Source of the DNA: a virus
IMG/VR virus record: IMGVR_UViG_3300030117_004569
Coordinates: 1 to 33,956 of that record
Direction: 5' to 3' (one strand)
DNA: 33,956 nt
The notes under the pieces are model-generated. The model was not told where the DNA came from. It was given only the letters and a program-made list of their open reading frames with translations, and did no database searches. Shown here piece after piece: positions 24,119-30,143 of this stretch (position 1 is the stretch's first letter; each line of letters begins with the position of its first letter). A program made the position numbers and the translations under genes.

Positions 24119-24259
24119 ATGAAACCTGGTCTATATGCCAACATCAATCGGCGCCGCGCCGCCGGCACCAGTCGCTCAAAAGATAAAAGCACAATTAGCA
24201 AAGCTGCCTACGCAAACATGAAGGCAGGCTTTCCAAAGAAGAAAAAGAAAAAAGCCTAG
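24119..24259 (+). CDS. Short lysine-rich protein (46 aa)
   Basis: A 46-residue protein starting two bases after the preceding stop: MKPGLYANINRRRAAG, then SRSKDKSTISKAAYANMKAGF and a run of six lysines. This is the small 'LYANI..KR..AAG' protein that often accompanies DUF6321-type genes in marine phages. No function is known. The strongly basic composition suggests nucleic-acid or membrane-surface binding. It is the last gene of the late rightward cluster before the attP region. Confidence 0.75.
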   Translation: MKPGLYANINRRRAAGTSRSKDKSTISKAAYANMKAGFPKKKKKKA

Positions 24260-24330
24260 CCGGGTCACAAACTTTTTGTGACCCAAATAAAAATTGATTC
24301 ACAGCTGGGTCACAAACGGGTCACGTGCCT

Positions 24331-24360
24331 GACGTAACTGGGCGTAACCAGGCGTAACTC
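24331..24360. repeat. Three 10-base-spaced GCGTAAC repeats
   Basis: Three consecutive decamers, gacgtaactg, ggcgtaacca and ggcgtaactc, share the core CGTAAC and are spaced exactly one helical turn apart. They lie between the left arm repeats and the core. Such phased repeats fit cooperative binding of an excisionase; the minus-strand HTH gene at 26576 is the obvious candidate partner. Confidence 0.65.
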
Positions 24361-24430
24361 AAACATTACGTATTGCTTTATGTGGCTTCATGTGGCACGT
24401 ATGGACTTGTAATGCATCAATGTTTTGACA

Positions 24431-24455
24431 GGTTCGAGTCCCGTCACTCCCGCCA
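24431..24455 (+). other. tRNA 3'-end segment, probable att core
   Basis: The segment GGTTCGAGTCCCGTC, then ACTCCCGCCA, has the anatomy of a tRNA 3' end: T-stem and T-loop TTCGAGT (24433-24439), T-stem CCCGT, seven acceptor bases CACTCCC, discriminator G and CCA ending at 24455. The upstream bases do not complete a tRNA. Integrases often use such a segment so that the host tRNA is restored after integration. The T-arm and G discriminator look most like tRNA-Asp, but the isotype is uncertain. Confidence 0.75.
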
Positions 24456-24589
24456 CGCAAGCCATTGTTTTCATTACGAAAGCGATGGTTTTTTTGCGTT
24501 TGGGTCACAAATGGGTCACAAAGCATTTTTAAAAAAAATGAAATTTTACCAAAGTGGGTGCGGGATTTTTCCCTTTCCCGGTCTTGATC

Positions 24590-24629
24590 TTTACGTTAAC
24601 CGTCAATATATATGTTGTGTAAGGTAAAG
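24590..24629 (+). promoter_or_regulatory. Candidate promoter/operator of the integrase operon
   Basis: TTTACGT (24590-24596) and the nearby inverted GTAAAG (24624-24629) flank TTAACCGTCAATATATA and TGTTGTGTAAGGT. A -35-like TTAACC and an extended -10-like TAAGGT with 18-base spacing are possible. AAGGGAG (24631-24637) is the ribosome binding site of the next gene. The TTTACGT and ACCGTCAAT words recur in the immunity region, hinting at control by the same repressor. Confidence 0.5.
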
Positions 24630-24645
24630 AAAGGGAGACAAAACA

Positions 24646-24912
24646 ATGGACACCATCAAGATAGGCAAGGTCTTTTATGATGATCACTGTGAACGTGATT
24701 TGATTGCGCCAACAATCATTCGTCAGACCAAGGCTCACTATTTCATCGATGGCACAGACAACGAGGCTCTGCGTGAGCTGCTGAGTGATGCAGATTATTA
24801 CAAGGAACACTCTGGGTTTGAGCCTGAGCTTTTCGGCCTGTGCCGCTCGGCGGTCGCAACACACGCAGCCATCAGCAAGCACCTAGAAAGCATTGGTGCA
24901 GCAGCGGCCTAA
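24646..24912 (+). CDS. Small protein upstream of integrase, unknown function
   Basis: An 88-residue protein with a strong AAGGGAG site nine bases before the ATG. It starts MDTIKIGKVFYDDHCERDLIAPTIIRQTKAHYFIDG, predicted beta-rich, and ends in helices (NEALRELLSDADYYKEH, then ATHAAISKHLESIGAAAA). No family is recognised. It is the first gene of the int transcript and ends 26 bases before the integrase start, so it may be a regulator or accessory factor of integration; this is only positional inference. Confidence 0.75.
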   Translation: MDTIKIGKVFYDDHCERDLIAPTIIRQTKAHYFIDGTDNEALRELLSDADYYKEHSGFEPELFGLCRSAVATHAAISKHLESIGAAAA

Positions 24913-24938
24913 CGGCACCGTTTTCAAGGGAGGCAATC

Positions 24939-26057
24939 ATGGAAATAGATGTAAGCCAATATTCCTCACGTGCTAAGGAAGGCAAGTCCTCATGGTGCGT
25001 TGACACTCGTTCTCTGGTAAACAATGGCAAGCAGGAATTTTTCAAAACCAAGGCCGAGGCCAAGGCCTATGCTAAGCACGTTGCAGCCGAGATCAACCCG
25101 GCCAGCTCGCAGGCCTGGGACTGGACGTTTAAGCAGCTGTGCGACAGCTACCTTGCTCACGTACAACAAGAGTTTGACGATGGCGAGATCAAGCGCTCTA
25201 ACATGCTGGAGAAAAAACGCCACGCTAGATGCTTTGTCAAACTGACCCTAGATAACCACAAGCTCACTAGCTACAAGGTGCGTGATCTTACCGCCGGCCA
25301 GATCAAGTTGCAGCTGATGAACCAGCTGAAGAAAAACCGCACAATCAAGACAGTCAAAAACATCATGGGCAATGTACGCCTGATGTTTGATTACGCGATT
25401 GATTCTGGCTGTCGCAACAGCAACCCGGCTCTCGGCGTCAAGGCCAAGGGTTCCAAGGGCGCCGGTAAAGGCTTGGCAGTCAAACCTAACGAAAGCATGA
25501 TCGACAATGTCATAGCGCATATGACGCCTGTGTGGCAGCTGCGCGCTGAGTTTGCAGCGACCACTGGCCTGCGCCAGGGCGAACAGCGCGCTCTCTTGTG
25601 GGCTGACCTTGTTGACCATGACTTTAAAAAGGTTGATGTCAATAAAGCAGTCGAACACCGGGCTGGCGTTGGCGATACAAAGACGCCGGCTGGTAAGCGT
25701 AAGGTGCCGCTGTCGCCAGACGTAGCCAAGAAAATGAAAGAGCTGTGGATGGCCGAGGGCCGGCCTATGAAGGGCCTGGTGTTCCCGTCACGCACGGGGC
25801 ATGTGCTATCAGACAGTAGGTTCCTGCCGGCCATACACGCTGCCTGCGATGCAGCTGGTGTTGCGCGCATCAGGTGGCACGATCTGCGCCACTACTATGC
25901 CTCTAAGCTCTTGCAGGCCTTCCCTGGCGACTGGTGGACTGTCACCAACCTGATGGGCCATGAGAGCATCAAGACAACCACAGAGATATATGGGCATTGG
26001 CTTGACGATGACGCACGTGACGCCGAGGTCGCTGATAAAATATCGGAGATCTTTTAA
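24939..26057 (+). CDS. int: Tyrosine recombinase (phage integrase)
   Basis: A 372-residue integrase catalysing site-specific insertion and excision between attP and the host tRNA site. The ATG at 24939 has AAGGGAGG upstream; the longer frame starting at 24840 overlaps the preceding gene and is not likely used. The N-terminus shows an arm-binding-like domain (SSWCVDTRSLVNNGKQEFFKTKAEAKAYAKHV), followed by a core-binding SAM-like domain. The catalytic residues are R212 (TTGLRQGEQRA), H314 and R317 (WHDLRHYYASKLL), H341 (LMGHESIKTT) and Y351 (EIYGHW). The candidate attP lies immediately upstream. The stop abuts the next start (TAATGG). Confidence 0.96.
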   Translation: MEIDVSQYSSRAKEGKSSWCVDTRSLVNNGKQEFFKTKAEAKAYAKHVAAEINPASSQAWDWTFKQLCDSYLAHVQQEFDDGEIKRSNMLEKKRHARCFVKLTLDNHKLTSYKVRDLTAGQIKLQLMNQLKKNRTIKTVKNIMGNVRLMFDYAIDSGCRNSNPALGVKAKGSKGAGKGLAVKPNESMIDNVIAHMTPVWQLRAEFAATTGLRQGEQRALLWADLVDHDFKKVDVNKAVEHRAGVGDTKTPAGKRKVPLSPDVAKKMKELWMAEGRPMKGLVFPSRTGHVLSDSRFLPAIHAACDAAGVARIRWHDLRHYYASKLLQAFPGDWWTVTNLMGHESIKTTTEIYGHWLDDDARDAEVADKISEIF

Positions 26058-26470
26058 TGGAAACGCGCCTCATAGAAAAGTACCGTGTCGGGGGTGATAT
26101 CAAAACCCTCGGCGCGCACGAAACCAGGTGGCAGTTTGGCAACCATGAGATCCGCGTAAGGGTGCGGCGCGGCAACTGGCAGTATTACATGAACGCCAAT
26201 TCCAGAATATCTGGCTGGAATGGGCGCAGCTTGGCAGACTTTCCAGAATGGCTGGATGTTCGCTGTCCTACCATGACAGAAGAGCAGCTCCCTGCAGTAG
26301 AAGAGTGGATGCGCCAAGAGCTCGCAGACGATAACGATACCAGAACTTTTGAGGTTTCTAACAAAAGCTATTTACCGCGCAGAAAAGAGTTTGTCGGCCA
26401 ACCGTCTAGGCACTGGCTGCCTGAGTGCGATAGAGGAAAACCAAATAGAGTGCAAAGCTGGACAGAATAA
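26057..26470 (+). CDS. Hypothetical protein downstream of integrase
   Basis: A 137-residue protein coupled to the integrase stop. It has a beta-rich start (IEKYRVGGDIKTLGAHETRWQFGNHEIRVRVRRGNWQYYM), then an acidic helical middle with WLDVRCPTMTEEQLPAVEEWMRQEL, and a basic end (SYLPRRKEFVGQPSRHW). I recognise no family. The acidic and tryptophan-rich composition and its place as the last gene of the int transcript say little about function. A long hairpin follows six bases after the stop. Confidence 0.7.
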   Translation: METRLIEKYRVGGDIKTLGAHETRWQFGNHEIRVRVRRGNWQYYMNANSRISGWNGRSLADFPEWLDVRCPTMTEEQLPAVEEWMRQELADDNDTRTFEVSNKSYLPRRKEFVGQPSRHWLPECDRGKPNRVQSWTE

Positions 26471-26475
26471 TGAGC

Positions 26476-26527
26476 GGGGGAGCAAAAGCAGGCCATTTCT
26501 TGACAAGGCCGTCTTACTTGCTCCCCC
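26476..26527. terminator. Long hairpin between convergent int and xis operons
   Basis: GGGGGAGCAA (26476-26485) pairs perfectly with TTGCTCCCCC (26518-26527), enclosing 32 bases that include a GGCC...GGCC pair (26491-26494 and 26507-26510) able to form an inner stem. It sits between the rightward integrase operon and the leftward early operon. It lacks a T-run on either side, so it may be a structural terminator or RNA element rather than a classic intrinsic terminator. Confidence 0.6.
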
Positions 26528-26575
26528 TATGGTGCGCTGTCGCTGATACAGAAACTACACGCGCCAATCTAAAAA

Positions 26576-26773
26576 TTAATCGTCATTAAAGATCGCCGGG
26601 CCAAACTCGGACTGCAGCGTGTCACGTTTTAGATACCAGCTGCGCCCGATATGAACGACAGGCAGATCCATTGCCTTGACCAGGCGGCGCGTTCTTTGCT
26701 GACTTGCCTTTTGGTCATCACCCCAGAGCACACGGCTGGCCTCAGCAACGGTATATAAATATTTACCATCCAT
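26576..26773 (-). CDS. Excisionase-like HTH protein
   Basis: A 65-residue DNA-binding protein: MDGKYLYTVAEASRVLWGDDQKASQQRTRRLVKAMDLPVVHIGRSWYLKRDTLQ. This is the winged-helix arrangement of the MerR/excisionase-type HTH_17 family, with YTVAEASRVLW as first helix pair and HIGRSWYLKRDTL as wing. It is the last gene of the leftward early operon and converges on the integrase operon. By family and place it is likely the directionality factor that promotes excision, possibly binding the 10-base-spaced repeats in attP. Its start overlaps the previous gene by 11 bases. Confidence 0.8.
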   Translation of the reverse strand: MDGKYLYTVAEASRVLWGDDQKASQQRTRRLVKAMDLPVVHIGRSWYLKRDTLQSEFGPAIFNDD

Positions 26774-27116
26774 TACCGCCTACCTCTTGCCGCTGTTCTT
26801 GCTGCTGTTCCTTGCGCTTATTGACATAGACTTTACCGGTCATAATCTTTGGCAGATTCTTGAGCTCTGTTTCACCAGGCATTTGTTTCTGGAACACAAA
26901 GCCAATCTCAACGCCGGCCTCGGCCATTTGTGCGTGAAAGTCATCACAGATCTTTTGTTGCGAATCTGTCATGCGCTCATATCTGCCGGCATCGTCATCC
27001 CAATTTGTTTTGAATTGGATAAACATAGACGCCCGGTATTCGACCTTTTGACCAGCTGCATCCTCGGCGATCATGTTCTGCCGCAGCTTGATACTATTGT
27101 TTGAAAAATGAGCCAT
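26763..27116 (-). CDS. Small protein of the recombination operon
   Basis: A 117-residue protein. The ATG at 27116 has GGAG five bases upstream and is preferred to the ATG one codon earlier. The N-terminal MAHFSNNSIKLRQNMIAEDAAGQKVEYRASMFIQFKTNW region is beta-like, the middle acidic and helical, and the C-terminus ends in a glutamine/glutamate-rich basic tail (KVYVNKRKEQQQEQRQEVGG). It lies between the putative annealing protein and the excisionase, all overlapping. It could be a single-strand DNA-binding or annealing-accessory protein; no motif proves this. Confidence 0.7.
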   Translation of the reverse strand: MAHFSNNSIKLRQNMIAEDAAGQKVEYRASMFIQFKTNWDDDAGRYERMTDSQQKICDDFHAQMAEAGVEIGFVFQKQMPGETELKNLPKIMTGKVYVNKRKEQQQEQRQEVGGNGW

Positions 27117-27787
27117 CATCTCTCTCCATTGTTTAGTTTGTCATATTTGGCTGAGTAGTAATCTCTGAGCTCAGCAGTGAGCTCGCGGCTAAATTCTTTT
27201 AGATCATCACGTTTTTTGCGGGTGCGATTTGCCCAGCCTGTGCAGGCGCCAATGCTATCGGCCTCATCTATCAAGCCTTTTTGCTTTGTCACCCATTGCG
27301 CCCACATATCCTCTTGATCAAACGGGATCTCATCAGATGGCGGCGGCGTTGCTGTTTCTTTTTTTGGTGCGCCCGACATATTGTCCGGCCTTGATTCTTC
27401 GAAGGCCGCAGCCTCATCCTCTGAATAGACAAACCCGGCAACACCAATGAGCTTGAGAATCACGCGGTCTTTAGCGCGCTTTTCTGCCATTGCGTAAGGA
27501 TAGCTTTGTTTATGGCTCCCACGATCGATGTTTATAGGCATGGCCTCACCGATAGACCACTCTGACTTGTCCTTTAGCCGTCCAGTAACAATCAAAACGC
27601 AGCAGCGCGACACGGGGTCACTCTCAACGATTTGCGGCGCATCAAAGGTAATGCCCTGATGAGCTGCGACTTGCTCTAGCGCTTTATGCAAAGCCACCGG
27701 GGTATCGTGGCAGTCCCAGGTGGCCTGTTCCTTTGTAAGCCCTATCTCTTTGAAAATATCAATCAGGGCTTCTGGCAGCTCACTCAT
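27116..27787 (-). CDS. Putative single-strand annealing protein (Rad52/Sak-like?)
   Basis: A 223-residue protein; the ATG at 27787 overlaps the upstream stop and the 21-residue extension to 27850 is rejected. The central pattern (CCVLIVTGRLKDKSEWSIGEAMPIN, then a Tyr-Pro-Tyr-Ala-Met-Ala-Glu-Lys-Arg-Ala-Lys-Asp-Arg motif and VILKLIG) recurs in phage early operons next to exonucleases. It recalls the Sak/Rad52 core in which a lysine-rich helix follows a beta sheet. The acidic, proline-rich C-terminal third is followed by a basic helical end. A phage annealing protein fits the adjacent exonuclease; that assignment is inference. Confidence 0.72.
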   Translation of the reverse strand: MSELPEALIDIFKEIGLTKEQATWDCHDTPVALHKALEQVAAHQGITFDAPQIVESDPVSRCCVLIVTGRLKDKSEWSIGEAMPINIDRGSHKQSYPYAMAEKRAKDRVILKLIGVAGFVYSEDEAAAFEESRPDNMSGAPKKETATPPPSDEIPFDQEDMWAQWVTKQKGLIDEADSIGACTGWANRTRKKRDDLKEFSRELTAELRDYYSAKYDKLNNGER

Positions 27788-28130
27788 AGATGCCCTCCAG
27801 CAGCTCGCGGCCAGCTGGGGTGATTTCCCACACAATCTCTTGCCGGCCACGATAATTGGTGGCGCGCCTGCCGCTATCGACAGCTAGGCCCATGCGGCAT
27901 AGCTCGGTGATCCTCGGCTTGACGCTATATTCATACGCCCTCACACTGCGAACAACCTGAGTACTGCTTAGGCCAGACGGGGCTGCGGCGAGGCTTTGCA
28001 GGGCTGATAGCCGTAGTCCCGTTACTTTGACTGCGATAAACTCAGCGGCCTGCCGCTCAGTGTCTTTGGCGTTTTTATGCACGTTGGGGCCAGGATCACC
28101 GGGCCAGTCTAAAAGATCTGCTTGCATCAT
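27780..28130 (-). CDS. Winged-helix regulator-like protein
   Basis: A 116-residue protein from the ATG at 28130, which has GGAAG five bases upstream; the ATG at 28142 would overlap the preceding microprotein. The sequence runs QADLLDWPGDPGPNVHKNAKDTERQAAEFIAVKVTGLRLSALQSLAAAP, then a winged-helix core SSTQVVRSVRAYEYSVKPRITELCRMGLAVDSGRRATNYRGRQEIVWEITPAGRELL. Such DNA-binding proteins with an 'AA-E-I' dimer helix and a late RITEL(C/A)RxG are common in phage early regions. It could regulate the recombination operon or help replication; no precise target is known. Confidence 0.75.
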   Translation of the reverse strand: MMQADLLDWPGDPGPNVHKNAKDTERQAAEFIAVKVTGLRLSALQSLAAAPSGLSSTQVVRSVRAYEYSVKPRITELCRMGLAVDSGRRATNYRGRQEIVWEITPAGRELLEGIYE

Positions 28131-28132
28131 TT

Positions 28133-28249
28133 TCACTTCCATAGTGTTGGATCAGGGAAAACTAAGACGAGCATGGCGCACACCATCCCCATCATGAGTA
28201 CGAAAAGTATTGTGGCGAAAATCTCGCGTATCCATTCCCACATTGTCAT
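28133..28249 (-). CDS. 38-residue single-pass membrane microprotein
   Basis: A short frame that fills the space between the exonuclease and the HTH gene: MTMWEWIREIFATILFVLMM, then GMVCAMLVLVFPDPTLWK. Residues 8-31 form one strong membrane helix with a tryptophan-rich start. The ATG overlaps the exonuclease stop (ATGA), with GGGGG about seven bases upstream, and the stop ends two bases before the next start. Perfect packing in the operon, a good ribosome binding site and a clean hydrophobic profile argue that it is expressed. No family is recognised; an early membrane protein could act in superinfection exclusion or inhibit a host envelope target. Confidence 0.68.
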   Translation of the reverse strand: MTMWEWIREIFATILFVLMMGMVCAMLVLVFPDPTLWK

Positions 28250-29193
28250 ATCAACCCCCATGTCCTTTTGGCTTCATCCAGATATGCCGGCGATTCGTTC
28301 CAGCACAGCAGGGACCAGTCTGGTGAGACCATGCCCAACAGCTCGTCCTTAGTGCTGGCTGCCCTGAGGATGTTTTCGGTTGTTTTGTGATAGTGCTGAA
28401 TGTCTTGGACGACATCAGCGAGGAAATCGTCACGCAGCTCAGGCGCGTTATCCGGCGTGAACAGCACATAGTCAGTTGTGCTGGCATACAAGATAAAGGG
28501 TGGCTGGCGACCATTCAGAGCCCAGAACCCGGCAGCCTGGTAGACAGAGTTCATCTCCCACATGCCGGATAGTTTCTGAGGCGCTGAAACGCTACTCCAC
28601 CCAGATTTTGTCTTGGCAGGCTTTGACCATTTTGTCTTGAGGTCTCCGCGCCGCACATAATCAGGGCGAGTGTTATGAGGTAATGCATTGCCGGGCAGCG
28701 TATCCATCAGGGCAATCTCGCCCAGGATGCGGTTCTCCCGTGCCATAGCTTCCCGCAGGCCGGCTATTGCATTGTCTATGACTAGCGGCAGCTCTTCTAG
28801 ATATTTGCTTTTCTTGATCTCATCAGTGCCATTGTCCCAGCTGATAGGCCTATAGGCCTTCAGCTTATCTATAGCTGCCTGCTTGGCCTCTTCTACTGAG
28901 GTGGTCTTGCCTTCCTTGTCAGGCACCAGGACCATGTCAGTGGCCAGCTGCGTTGCAACGCCGGAAGCCATGTTAGCTGAGCCAATATTAAAATGCAGCG
29001 TGTCGAGGATCTCACGCGCTCTAGCGCGATCAGCCGGGTCTGCCTGAGGTGATTTGAGAATTTGGAAAGCCCAGTCAACCAATACTCTGACGTGGGTTTT
29101 CTCGTAAATCGCCTTTGCGCGATCTTTGGATTTCGGGTTTGAGTGCCAGAAATAGTGATGCCTGGCAGACCATTCGGGTGTTTCGTGTAGCAT
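28246..29193 (-). CDS. PD-(D/E)XK exonuclease (RecB/Cas4-like)
   Basis: A 315-residue nuclease heading the recombination operon. The probable active site is E159 (LGEIALMD), D178 in PDYV, then D184 and K186 in GDLKTKW, the usual D...(D/E)xK arrangement for phage exonucleases. The sequence starts HETPEWSARHHYFWHSNPKSKDRAKAIYEKTHVRVLVDWAF and closes with helical C-terminal sequence. It presumably degrades one strand of DNA ends so that the annealing protein downstream can recombine or circularise the genome. GAGAGG lies six bases before the ATG, and the promoter-operator with a TTTACGT palindrome lies just upstream. Confidence 0.86.
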   Translation of the reverse strand: MLHETPEWSARHHYFWHSNPKSKDRAKAIYEKTHVRVLVDWAFQILKSPQADPADRARAREILDTLHFNIGSANMASGVATQLATDMVLVPDKEGKTTSVEEAKQAAIDKLKAYRPISWDNGTDEIKKSKYLEELPLVIDNAIAGLREAMARENRILGEIALMDTLPGNALPHNTRPDYVRRGDLKTKWSKPAKTKSGWSSVSAPQKLSGMWEMNSVYQAAGFWALNGRQPPFILYASTTDYVLFTPDNAPELRDDFLADVVQDIQHYHKTTENILRAASTKDELLGMVSPDWSLLCWNESPAYLDEAKRTWGLI

Positions 29194-29228
29194 GATAAGC
29201 CTCTCAGTTACGAGAGAAGCTATATCAA

Positions 29229-29245
29229 TTTACGTAATACGTAAA
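29229..29245. promoter_or_regulatory. Perfect TTTACGT palindrome upstream of the exonuclease operon
   Basis: TTTACGT-AAT-ACGTAAA is a perfect seven-base inverted repeat with a three-base centre, 36 bases upstream of the exonuclease ATG and 13 bases from the end of the repressor gene. Read leftwards it overlaps a possible -35 (TTTACG) followed by TATAGC. It is a good candidate operator for the HTH repressor, giving control of the early operon. Confidence 0.7.
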
Positions 29246-29257
29246 CCCTGTTTCTTA

Positions 29258-30034
29258 TTATGCCGAATTATTTATTTTTAAAAGCGTATCTGTTTCCATA
29301 TCAGCCCAGACAACGCCATGAAATTCTGGCTGCTCGATCATTACAATTCCTGGCGATGCCCATTTAATTTTTAGGTTTGTGTAATTTCCAAAATAATGCG
29401 ACTCCATTGCATAAGTATTGCGGCCTGACTGGTAAAGGATGCCATACAGCAGTTCATTATTCTCAGTCATGGCACAGCAATATTTGCCGAGCGCCCTTGA
29501 ATCAACTGCGCTGGTAACAACTGGGTTTCTTGGCATCAGGCTTATCATGCCGTGCATCCAAGAACAGGCGTGGTCTTCGAGCCCTTCTAAATCCCAGTAG
29601 ACTGCCATCATATCGTCAGCAAAATAGTCGTGCATATAAACGGCTTTGTTGGCGTATTTTTGGGAACGACCAGTGGTCCACATATGTGAAAGAATCAAAG
29701 GTGGGTTTTTGCCGGCATCAGCGCCAAGCATGATGGATTCGTGATCGTTACAATATTTTGTGGAGTCATCTGCCCAGGCATTTACAACTGCTAAAACCGG
29801 GATTGGCGGGTTGGCAAAAAATATCTCCATTGTTTTGCATTTGAGGATTTTTGCATAATCCTCAGCATCAGACAGGCTGATAGCTATATCCCCAGATTTA
29901 TGGCGTGACAATGTGCCGGGCTGGACGCCCTTGAGCTCGGCGACCATCTGGTTTTTGAGGCCAGACCTGACCACCATTTTATGTAAGTTATTAGGTGCCA
30001 CCGGAATATCCGCGCTAGTTTTACTAGTAACCAT
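29258..30034 (-). CDS. CI-like repressor with atypical C-terminal domain
   Basis: A 258-residue protein. The ATG at 30034 has AAAGAGG five bases upstream, so the longer frame to 30145 is unlikely. Residues about 20-75 (MVVRSGLKNQMVAELKGVQPGTLSRHKSGDIAISLSDAEDYAKILKC) form an XRE-type helix-turn-helix. The rest (VNAWADDSTKYCNDHESIMLGADAG, then YANKAVYMHDYFADDMMAVYWDLEGLEDH, ending WASPGIVMIEQPEFHGVVWADM) has beta character but no Gly-Asp-Ser-Met or catalytic lysine of S24/LexA peptidases. It is transcribed leftwards, divergent from a Cro-like gene, as an immunity repressor should be. Confidence 0.8.
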   Translation of the reverse strand: MVTSKTSADIPVAPNNLHKMVVRSGLKNQMVAELKGVQPGTLSRHKSGDIAISLSDAEDYAKILKCKTMEIFFANPPIPVLAVVNAWADDSTKYCNDHESIMLGADAGKNPPLILSHMWTTGRSQKYANKAVYMHDYFADDMMAVYWDLEGLEDHACSWMHGMISLMPRNPVVTSAVDSRALGKYCCAMTENNELLYGILYQSGRNTYAMESHYFGNYTNLKIKWASPGIVMIEQPEFHGVVWADMETDTLLKINNSA

Positions 30035-30143
30035 TGTCGCCTCTTTGTCGTTTACCGTCAATCTGCTTTCACAGTTAAATTGCTTTACGGCTTGTGTCAA
30101 GTGCATTACAGTCTGTTGAATATCAGTTATGCGGATTGTGTAC
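30035..30143. promoter_or_regulatory. Divergent repressor/Cro control region
   Basis: This 109-base gap separates the leftward repressor and rightward Cro-like gene. It contains TTTACCGTCAAT (30051-30062), TTTACGG (30084-30090), CTTG-tgt-CAAG (30091-30101) and ATTACAG (30105-30111). Related words, TTTACGTTAACCGTCAAT, stand upstream of the integrase operon. It should contain both lysogenic and lytic early promoters and their operators, although exact promoter boxes could not be fixed by eye. Confidence 0.65.

Larger units (their letters stand above)
24262..24522. repeat. Six GGGTCAC-type repeats, candidate integrase arm sites
   Basis: Copies of GGGTCACAAA occur at 24262-24271, inverted at 24275-24284, and at 24307-24316, 24502-24511 and 24513-24522; a variant GGGTCACGTG lies at 24318-24327. 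The first two form a perfect 10-base inverted repeat with a 3-base spacer; the 24307/24318 and 24502/24513 pairs are direct repeats 11 bases apart. Four copies lie left and two right of the tRNA-like core, as lambda-type integrase arm-binding sites do. Confidence 0.8.
24260..24645. other. Non-coding attachment region (candidate attP)
   Basis: This 386-base stretch has no credible gene and is the largest gap in the window. It holds, in order, four GGGTCAC-type repeats, three 10-base-spaced GCGTAAC-type repeats, a tRNA 3'-end-like segment, two more GGGTCACAAA repeats, and the promoter region of the gene upstream of the integrase. The combination of a tRNA-derived core flanked by repeated arm sites, next to a tyrosine integrase and with no complete tRNA, is what an attP should look like. 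Confidence 0.82.

Noticed and set aside
24262-24284. GGGTCACAAA inverted repeat read as intrinsic terminator
   Set aside because: There is no T-run on either side, and the same word recurs four more times nearby as direct repeats, which fits protein-binding arm sites better.
24380-24455. Possible complete tRNA gene
   Set aside because: Only the T-arm and acceptor 3' half are well formed. A CTTGTAA anticodon-like loop upstream has an imperfect stem and a wrong distance to the T-arm, and there is no 5' acceptor strand.
24552-24566. 15-base repeat shared with 33425-33439
   Set aside because: One shared 15-mer in 34 kb is close to chance expectation; kept only as a side remark because both copies are non-coding.
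24373-24627. Open frame across the attP core
   Set aside because: It runs through the tRNA-like core and arm repeats, has no ribosome binding site, and its Cys/His/Phe-rich translation looks random.
27788-27850. Extension of the putative annealing protein
   Set aside because: It overlaps the winged-helix gene in another frame; the ATG at 27787 overlaps that gene's stop in the usual coupled way.
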